DNA from: Treponema sp.
GTDB taxonomy: Bacteria; Spirochaetota; Spirochaetia; Treponematales; Breznakiellaceae
NCBI GenBank assembly: GCA_031269405.1
Contig: JAISZE010000123.1
Span: 1 to 10,027 of the forward strand
Direction of reading: 5' to 3'
DNA: 10,027 nucleotides
The translations under genes were made by a program, and so were the position numbers. The notes below the pieces were generated by a model. The model was not told the DNA's origin, did not search any database, and saw only the letters and a program-made list of their open reading frames with translations. Within the stretch, counting starts at the first letter, position 1, and every line of letters begins with the position of its first letter. Below are positions 1 through 4,803 of the stretch, piece by piece.

Positions 1-2
1 AG

Positions 3-236
3 GATTCAATCGAATGGACTGCGGCCAATCCCGCTGCCGCCGGGGCTCTTGTGGAAAAGCACGATTTCGGCCTCAAGGCGGCTGTAGCGGCTGCGGCTAT
101 TCCCAGAAGCAATTATGTCTTTATCCCTGCCGCAGAAGCCAGGCCTTCGGTGGAAGCCCTTTTCCGGGTGTTCCTCCAGTTCTCTCCTGATTCCATAGGA
201 GGGGGGCTGCCTGGAGATCTCTTCTATTACCCCTGA
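3..236 (+). CDS. ABC transporter substrate-binding protein, C-terminal part (5' end outside window)
   Basis: Only the last 77 residues are present; the frame is open to the left edge and ends at TGA 234-236. Visible features are a W-x-x-x-NP-x-A segment (WTAANPAAAGALVEKHDFGL), an Ala-rich helix, an I-P-R-S-N-Y-x-F segment, and a terminal SIGGGLPGDLFYY motif. This tail is typical of periplasmic binding proteins of the nitrate/sulfonate/bicarbonate importer type, in which a helical C-terminus ends in a GG-x-LP-x-D-x-FY sequence. The family binds a small solute in the periplasm (often as a lipoprotein) and hands it to the permease. The permease gene starts 12 bases downstream and the ATPase gene follows, which supports the assignment. 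The N-terminus, signal peptide and ligand pocket lie outside the window, so the substrate cannot be inferred. Confidence 0.75.
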   Translation, partial: DSIEWTAANPAAAGALVEKHDFGLKAAVAAAAIPRSNYVFIPAAEARPSVEALFRVFLQFSPDSIGGGLPGDLFYYP

Positions 237-248
237 GCTGCGCAATAA

Positions 249-1040
249 ATGAGCGGAAACGGACAGGGCGTGAAGGTTCCGGGAAACAGGAGGAGGAGGG
301 GGTCCCTTTTCTGGACCCTGGCCGGAGTAGCGGTACTGCTTCTTTTCTGGGAACTGGCGTCGATTCTCTTTGGGAGCGTCCTGATATTCCCCGGCCCGCT
401 GCCGGTATTGAAACATTTTTTACGGCTCTTCAGGGACGGCCGCTTTCTTTCTTCCCTGGTTTATAGTTTCGTGCGGGTCCTTGCGGGTATTGCTGTTTCC
501 GTTCCCGTTGGCGTTGCGTGCGGTATTGCCGCGGGCCTTGACATGAGGGCGGGGGCTGTCTTAAAGCCTTTTTTCCAGATTGTATCCGCCACGCCTGTGA
601 TGTCGGTGATCCTTATCTGTTTTCTTTTTCTCGGTCCTGAAAGGACCCCGGTGTTCACCGCTTTTCTCATGGTTTTCCCGGTAATGGCCGCTAATACTAT
701 CGAAGGCATCAGGAGGACGGATCCGAAACTCAGGGAGCTTTTCGCGGTTTACCGCATGAACCGTAACGAAGCCCTGCGGTTTCTGTATATTCCTTCAATA
801 GCGCCTTTTGTTTTAGGTGGATTACGGAGCAGCCTGTCTTTGTGCTGGAAAGTTGTAGTCGCCGCTGAGGTCCTGGTCCAGCCTGCCCGCAGCCTCGGCG
901 CCGGGATGCAGCAGGCTAAGGCCAGGCTTGAAACCCCGGAACTCTTCGCCTGGACTGCCGCCACAGTGGCTGCCGCTGCTTTTACCCAGGGGCTCCTGAC
1001 GCTGGCCATCGCTCTCTCCCGGCGAAGGAGGAAGGGGTGA
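249..1040 (+). CDS. ABC transporter permease, SsuC/TauC-like
   Basis: This 263-aa integral inner-membrane protein would form the translocation channel of the importer. A basic N-terminus (RRRR near residues 14-17) precedes TM1 (about 20-45); further hydrophobic segments lie at about 70-96, 108-130, 132-152, 185-211 and 236-256. Family landmarks are the P-G-P-LPV segment after TM1, SATPVMSVILICFLFLGPE (about 113-131), and the cytoplasmic EAA-type loop that docks on the ATPase (about 164-188), followed by GGLRSSL. The usual Gly of the EAA loop (Y-G) reads Y-R (Arg169), and the usual LP reads IP. The length is normal for the family. ATG 249 gives the full N-terminus before TM1; the ribosome binding site is weak, in keeping with coupling to the binding-protein gene 12 bases upstream. 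The stop overlaps the ATPase start. Confidence 0.88.
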   Translation: MSGNGQGVKVPGNRRRRGSLFWTLAGVAVLLLFWELASILFGSVLIFPGPLPVLKHFLRLFRDGRFLSSLVYSFVRVLAGIAVSVPVGVACGIAAGLDMRAGAVLKPFFQIVSATPVMSVILICFLFLGPERTPVFTAFLMVFPVMAANTIEGIRRTDPKLRELFAVYRMNRNEALRFLYIPSIAPFVLGGLRSSLSLCWKVVVAAEVLVQPARSLGAGMQQAKARLETPELFAWTAATVAAAAFTQGLLTLAIALSRRRRKG

Positions 1041-1768
1041 GGATCTGCTTCGAGGGTGTTTCGTTTGGTTTTGGCGCTGTATCTGTTTTTGAGAATCTGA
1101 ACCTTGAATTAAGCGAACGCGATTCGGCCCTGCCTGTGGTGATCCTGGGGCCTTCAGGCTGCGGCAAAACATCGCTGCTGAAGCTTGCCGCAGGGCTCCT
1201 CCTGCCATGCAAGGGAAGGGTCCTTAAGGATCTGCCTTCTGTTTCCTTTGTATTCCAGGAACCGCGGCTCTTGCCATGGCTCACGGTCCTTGAAAATACC
1301 GCTCTTCCGCTTGGCAAGATCCTGGGAAAGGCCGAAGCCGAAAAACGCGCTTTACGTTTTCTTGAATCCGTATCACTCGGCAGTAAGGCAAAAAGCTCTC
1401 CCCACGAACTGTCAGGGGGGCAGATGCAGCGGGCAGCGCTTGCAAGGGCTTTCGCCTTTCCTTCAGAAGTGCTCCTCATGGATGAACCTTTCAACTCTCT
1501 GGATATACCGCTGCGCCTTGATTTGATGGACAGGACCCTTAGGCTGCTATCAAAGGAAAAGCGCCTTGCCCTTGTCGTTACCCATGATCCCCGGGAAGCG
1601 GTCTACCTGGGGGGCAGGATCGTTGTTTTGGGCCAGCCCCCGGGGGGCATCGTGTTCGATGAAAAACTGAACCTGCCCCGCGATAGCCGCTCCTACGGTT
1701 CACAGGAAGCCGGAGAGATAGAAAAACAACTGATCGGGATTCTGGCCCGTTCTTCAACTCTGGCGTAA
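1037..1768 (+). CDS. ABC transporter ATP-binding protein, SsuB/TauB/NrtD-like
   Basis: This 243-aa ATPase would power the importer from the cytoplasmic side. The nucleotide-binding motifs are complete: Walker A GPSGCGKT (about 38-45), Q-loop FQEPRLLPWLTVLEN (about 73-87), signature LSGGQMQRAALARA (about 125-138), Walker B VLLMDEPFNSLD (about 145-156), and H-loop VVTHD (His183). The sequence RLLPWLTVLEN after the Q-loop is characteristic of the nitrate/sulfonate/taurine subfamily. The start is GTG 1037, whose GTGA overlaps the permease stop by 4 bases, with AGGAGG at 1025-1030 as a strong ribosome binding site; the two proteins are therefore translationally coupled. Nothing appears defective. 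The C-terminal 50 residues lack any extra regulatory domain. Thiamine-precursor or aromatic-sulfonate import are alternatives within the same family and cannot be separated here. Confidence 0.93.
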   Translation: MRICFEGVSFGFGAVSVFENLNLELSERDSALPVVILGPSGCGKTSLLKLAAGLLLPCKGRVLKDLPSVSFVFQEPRLLPWLTVLENTALPLGKILGKAEAEKRALRFLESVSLGSKAKSSPHELSGGQMQRAALARAFAFPSEVLLMDEPFNSLDIPLRLDLMDRTLRLLSKEKRLALVVTHDPREAVYLGGRIVVLGQPPGGIVFDEKLNLPRDSRSYGSQEAGEIEKQLIGILARSSTLA

Positions 1769-1796
1769 ATCCGCCAGCCATGCCCGGACTTTTTTT
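1760..1796 (+). terminator. Possible weak terminator of the ABC importer operon
   Basis: A perfect 6-bp stem CTGGCG (1760-1765) / CGCCAG (1772-1777) encloses a 6-base loop that includes the ATPase stop codon. A run of seven T follows at 1790-1796, but 12 bases separate stem and T-run, which is too far for a textbook intrinsic terminator. A competing 4-bp stem TCCG/CGGA (1770-1773 / 1785-1788) sits directly beside the T-run. The position between convergent operons makes termination plausible, but the structure is weak. Confidence 0.25.
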
Positions 1797-1818
1797 CGCA
1801 GGTAAGGCTTAATACAGC

Positions 1819-1855
1819 CAAGTTTAACCACCCCCTGCACGGGTCAAGTTTAACC
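1819..1855. repeat. Pair of 11-bp direct repeats flanking a small hairpin
   Basis: CAAGTTTAACC occurs at 1819-1829 and again, identical, at 1845-1855, with a 26-bp period. Between them ACCC (1830-1833) and GGGT (1841-1844) can pair around a 7-base loop centred on TGCA. The second copy ends 2 bases before the TonB stop codon complement (1858-1860). It lies in the 89-bp convergent spacer. It could be an insertion-element remnant, a protein-binding site or part of a terminator for the leftward operon; none of these is shown. Confidence 0.5.
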
Positions 1856-1857
1856 TG

Positions 1858-2502
1858 TCAACGGATAGTAAACCGCACGGGATAGCGGAAACGGACGGCT
1901 ACAGCTTCGCCGTTGGATTCAGCGGGTTTTCCCTTTATGCCCTTAAAGGCGTTCACAGCGGCTTCGCCAAAACCGCGGCCCTGCGGGTTTTCCCGGAGTA
2001 TGGAAACCTGGCGTATATTCCCCTGGCGGTCCACAAAGAGTTCAAGGTAGACGATCCCTTCGATGCCGGATCTGAGGGCTATAGGGGGGTAAACGGTATT
2101 CCTGCGTATCTGGTCTTCTGGAAACACCGGAAGCACCGAGATCCTGTTCATAGGGAGGTATTCAATGACCTCTTCACGCTGGTAGGGAACGGAACTGACA
2201 ACAATCTGCTCAGGAACTTCCTCGGTTTCAATCATGGTCTCCGCTGTCGCTTCTACGGTGTTTGTTAGGATTTCCGGGGGATCTTCCCTGGGAGGCGGCG
2301 GCGGCGGAAGGGGAGGGGGTTCTTCCTGCACATCCACAAGCTTCATCACATTGGCAAGAGGTTCCTCGTTCTTTGGCGGTTCCTGTATGCTGAAGGCCAC
2401 AAAGTAAAGCAGAACCACGTGCAATGCAGCGGCGGCCAGGAAAAGAAAGAGGCGCAGATGCTTTTCCCTGAAAGCGGCGGGTTTATGAATCCTTGACGAC
2501 AA
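1858..2502 (-). CDS. tonB: Energy transducer TonB
   Basis: This 214-aa protein would span the periplasm and pass energy from the ExbB-ExbD motor to the outer-membrane receptor encoded in the same operon. A short cytoplasmic N-terminus precedes one membrane anchor (about 16-38) containing AALHVVLLYF with the conserved His28. The Ser normally four residues before it (SxxxH) is Ala24. A Pro-rich/acidic periplasmic segment follows (PPPLPPPPPPREDPPE, about 62-77), short for the family. The C-terminal TonB fold (about 136-214) shows YPPIALRSGIEG, VDRQGNI, GFGEAAVNAFKGI, and a final PVRFTI strand. The start is TTG 2502: an in-frame TGA lies two codons upstream and GGTGGTGA precedes it, while later starts would lose the anchor. 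The gene overlaps the preceding exbD by 20 bases and is the last of the operon. Confidence 0.9.
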   Translation of the reverse strand: MSSRIHKPAAFREKHLRLFLFLAAAALHVVLLYFVAFSIQEPPKNEEPLANVMKLVDVQEEPPPLPPPPPPREDPPEILTNTVEATAETMIETEEVPEQIVVSSVPYQREEVIEYLPMNRISVLPVFPEDQIRRNTVYPPIALRSGIEGIVYLELFVDRQGNIRQVSILRENPQGRGFGEAAVNAFKGIKGKPAESNGEAVAVRFRYPVRFTIR

Positions 2503-2881
2503 AGCTCACCACCCGGTATTGAAGGATCTGGAGAATATCAAGAACCTGATGTATGTTTTTAAACGGCGTATCCCGGTCCGCTATGATGTGGACTCTCGTA
2601 TCAGGAGCGCTGCGGTAGGCATCAATAACCCCTGACTCTATGGTCTCAAGTCCGCAGCGGTCTCCGTTCAAATACAGCGCCCCTGAACGGTCTACCCATA
2701 TTTCAAGATTTTTTTCAGCGCTGACCTTTTTGGCTGTCTCCGCTTCAGGGTATTCGATTTTAATTTCCCTGCGGTAATTGATAAGAGCCACGAGCATAAT
2801 AAAGATGAGCAGCAGAAACGCTACATCGGACATGGAATTAAGAGGAACGAAGAAATTTTTCCTCCTGAGCAGGATCTTCAT
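2483..2881 (-). CDS. exbD: ExbD/TolR-family proton-channel subunit (second copy)
   Basis: This 132-aa protein has a basic cytoplasmic N-terminus (KILLRRKN), a single membrane helix (about 19-36), and a periplasmic domain. The helix begins with SMSDVAFLLLIFIM; Asp19 matches the essential proton-carrying Asp of ExbD/TolR. The periplasmic domain keeps the usual pattern: LNGD (about 71-74), VHIIADRDTPFKNIHQVLDIL (about 97-117, with the typical A-D pair), and a final QYRVVSFVVK strand. Length and layout are normal. With ExbB it would form the proton-driven motor that powers TonB. Its ATG overlaps the stop of the preceding exbD as ATGA (2878-2881), and its 3' end overlaps tonB, so translation of the four genes is probably coupled. 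It is the more canonical of the two ExbD copies here. Confidence 0.9.
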   Translation of the reverse strand: MKILLRRKNFFVPLNSMSDVAFLLLIFIMLVALINYRREIKIEYPEAETAKKVSAEKNLEIWVDRSGALYLNGDRCGLETIESGVIDAYRSAPDTRVHIIADRDTPFKNIHQVLDILQILQYRVVSFVVKDS

Positions 2882-3279
2882 GAATCCCCCTTCATATTAA
2901 ACGAAAAGGAATTGATTTCCAGTTTCTGGGCAAGCTCCACAAACGAGACAATCCGCTGCCACGGGGAAAGGGGATCGATAGAAAGGACCACCGCCAGGTT
3001 GGGATGCGAAGAAACCGCGGCGCTGATGAGGTTTTCCGCTTCCTGAAGCCCCTGTACCCCTCCCTGGTAAAGAATGTCCCCTGAACTGTTCATGTCAAAA
3101 CGCATAAGATCGTCTTTGAGGATCAACCTGGTCGAATTCTTTGCAGGAAGGTTCATTAAAAAACCTTTATTGATATTAAAACCCGCGATAACTATGAAAT
3201 AAATGATAAGGAGAAACGCGATGTCGCTTGAGGCGCTGGAGTCCCCGTAGGAGTTCCTTTTTCGCCGCCTGATTCTCAT
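2878..3279 (-). CDS. ExbD/TolR-family proton-channel subunit (first, divergent copy)
   Basis: This 133-aa protein has the ExbD layout: a very basic N-terminus (RIRRRKRN), a single membrane helix starting SASSDIAFLLIIYFIVIAGF with the essential Asp at 19, and a periplasmic domain of about 95 residues. The periplasmic part differs from the other copy: the usual A-D pair after the fourth strand reads LSIDPLSPWQRIVSFVELAQKL, and the end is INSFSFNMKGDS. Its start shares one base with the exbB stop (TAATG at 3279) and its stop overlaps the next exbD by 4 bases. Tandem, non-identical ExbD genes next to ExbB are known in several TonB operons. They may form a mixed dimer in the ExbB pore or serve different partners. 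Family membership is clear; the division of labour between the two is not. Confidence 0.87.
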   Translation of the reverse strand: MRIRRRKRNSYGDSSASSDIAFLLIIYFIVIAGFNINKGFLMNLPAKNSTRLILKDDLMRFDMNSSGDILYQGGVQGLQEAENLISAAVSSHPNLAVVLSIDPLSPWQRIVSFVELAQKLEINSFSFNMKGDS

Positions 3280-3944
3280 TATTCCTCTGCCTTATCGGTT
3301 ATTTCGATTATCAGATCCGAACAGCATATCTCCACTTCAGCGGCGAAGCGGTCCACTATGTGGGTAAAAATCGAATGAGCCACCATGGCGATAATAGCGA
3401 TAATGAGGCCGAACACCGTGGTGATAAGGGCTTCGTAGATGCCGTTGGCCACAATCTGGGCGTTGACGTCAGTGGCTTCGGATATGGACTTGAAGGCGCC
3501 GATCATGCCCGAAACTGTTCCCAGAAAACCGGTCAGCGGTGAGAGGGAACCCAGGGAGGTAAGAAAGTTAAAACCGTTTTCGAGGGATGTTACGCAGTTC
3601 ATGGCTTCCGCTTCTGCGGCCTTTTCAAGCCGGTGTTCTAATCCCCCTTCCCCCCTTCTATGACCCATGCCGGCCCGTTTGATCATAGCCAGAAGGATCC
3701 TGGCGCCCATGCGCCGCCTGGTATGGCCTTCAAGGTAAGCCCTGGCGCCGGGGAGATCGCGGGCCTGTATAAATTCTCCGGTCTTTTCCTTTAAGTCATC
3801 AAGCGCAAGGTTGTGATATAAAAGATAAACCGTCCGTTCCAGGGCGATAGCCACAGTTGCGACGGAAAAGAAAAGCAGGGGCCACATAAAAACCCCGCCC
3901 ATACGGAAAAGTTCAAGAAGCGAAAAAGCCTGCACGTTATCCAT
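3279..3944 (-). CDS. exbB: ExbB/TolQ/MotA-family proton-channel subunit
   Basis: This 221-aa inner-membrane protein would make the pentameric ring around ExbD and convert proton flow into motion of TonB. Three membrane helices are visible: about 15-38, about 124-150 and about 166-190. A cytoplasmic, mostly helical and charged loop (about 50-120, RRRMGARILLAMIKRAGMGHRR) lies between the first two. The core of helix 2 is GSLSPLTGFLGTVSGMIGAF and of helix 3 is ANGIYEALITTVFGLIIAI. Glu171 and the Thr of GTV (143) and TT (175-176) correspond to the conserved polar residues of ExbB. Length is usual for the short ExbB type. The gene lies 9 bases after the lipoprotein gene and shares one base with the first exbD. 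TolQ is the alternative name, but tonB and a receptor in the same operon favour ExbB. Confidence 0.92.
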   Translation of the reverse strand: MDNVQAFSLLELFRMGGVFMWPLLFFSVATVAIALERTVYLLYHNLALDDLKEKTGEFIQARDLPGARAYLEGHTRRRMGARILLAMIKRAGMGHRRGEGGLEHRLEKAAEAEAMNCVTSLENGFNFLTSLGSLSPLTGFLGTVSGMIGAFKSISEATDVNAQIVANGIYEALITTVFGLIIAIIAMVAHSIFTHIVDRFAAEVEICCSDLIIEITDKAEE

Positions 3945-3953
3945 TGTCCTGCC

Positions 3954-4799
3954 TCATTTGATTTTCATTAAAGTAATTCTGTTTAGAGACGCAAAAACTG
4001 AATCCCAGGAATATTCCAGATATATCCACGCCAAAGCTTCCTCCCAGTCCCGGAGCATGGCGCCGGAATTCCTGAGCTCCCAGAGTTCTTCAGGAAACAC
4101 AAGCTCCGTATAATCCCGATTCCATTTCACGCTGTCCGCCCGGACCTGCCGGGCAGCATCGTTGTTCCATTCAGGAGGGCGCTTTTTTTTGGAAACCAGT
4201 TCCGGGAAGAGCCGCGGCTTCCAGTAACTTTCAAATTCTTTCTGATCCCTGAAGAGCCGGCCCTCTCCGGGGGGCCTGCTGTGCATCCATTCCGTCAGGG
4301 CAAGGATGCGCTCCCTGCGGTTCCCCAGCGCCTGAAGGGCCTGGTCCCCGCCGATACGGCGGCTTTTAAGCCGGATATCCCCTTTAACTATCTGCACCCT
4401 TTCCGCAGGTCTTTCAAGGCTGAGTTCTCCTGTACCGCCTTTTGCCGAAAAACACGCGCTCCCTAAGAGCCCAAGAGTAAATTCATTCCACCCCTGAACA
4501 TGGGAAGAAAGAAACTCAAGTCCTGTCAGATCAAAGGCGCCGTCCGGACTAGGAAGTGTTCCCTGAAGCTCAAGACCGGGATAGGCGCCGCTTGTGACAG
4601 CAAGCATTTCTTCCCCATCCCCAAGCCTGAACACCCTGACTTCGGCTCTGTCTTTGCCTGTACCCTCTGAACGGTAGAGGCTTATTTCCTTTTTCTCTAA
4701 TGCGCTGCCGTCAAGAACCCTGCCTGATTTGTCCATCAGCGTAGAACAGCTTGCAAACATCAGGGCCGGGAAGACGGCGAAACACAGCAATCGTTTCAT
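3954..4799 (-). CDS. Putative lipoprotein of unknown function in the TonB receptor operon
   Basis: I do not recognise this 281-aa family. The N-terminus MKRLLCFAVFPALMFASC is a lipoprotein signal: two basic residues, a hydrophobic stretch, and Cys18 with A-S before it. The -3 residue is Phe, which fits the relaxed lipoboxes of spirochaetes better than the strict enterobacterial LAGC. The mature part begins with a polar linker, then alternating strand-like segments (about 40-150) and a charged, Trp-rich C-terminal third (ESYWKPRLFPEL, PPEWNND, EELWELRN, EEALAWIYLEYSWD). No enzyme motif is visible. It starts 4 bases after the receptor stop and ends 9 bases before exbB, so it is co-expressed with the uptake complex. 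A surface or periplasmic accessory of the receptor is a fair inference, by analogy with SusD-like or other receptor-partner lipoproteins, but no sequence similarity to those is apparent. Confidence 0.72.
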   Translation of the reverse strand: MKRLLCFAVFPALMFASCSTLMDKSGRVLDGSALEKKEISLYRSEGTGKDRAEVRVFRLGDGEEMLAVTSGAYPGLELQGTLPSPDGAFDLTGLEFLSSHVQGWNEFTLGLLGSACFSAKGGTGELSLERPAERVQIVKGDIRLKSRRIGGDQALQALGNRRERILALTEWMHSRPPGEGRLFRDQKEFESYWKPRLFPELVSKKKRPPEWNNDAARQVRADSVKWNRDYTELVFPEELWELRNSGAMLRDWEEALAWIYLEYSWDSVFASLNRITLMKIK

Positions 4800-4803
4800 C
4801 AGC

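Noticed and set aside
982..1494. 170-aa open frame on the minus strand opposite the ABC ATPase
   Set aside because: The + strand frame carries all ABC ATPase motifs; the opposite frame is low-complexity Ser/Arg/Pro-rich sequence typical of an antisense shadow.
2483..3944. Flagellar stator MotA/MotB genes
   Set aside because: The channel subunit has three helices in ExbB layout, the partners lack a peptidoglycan-binding OmpA-like domain, and tonB and a receptor are in the operon.
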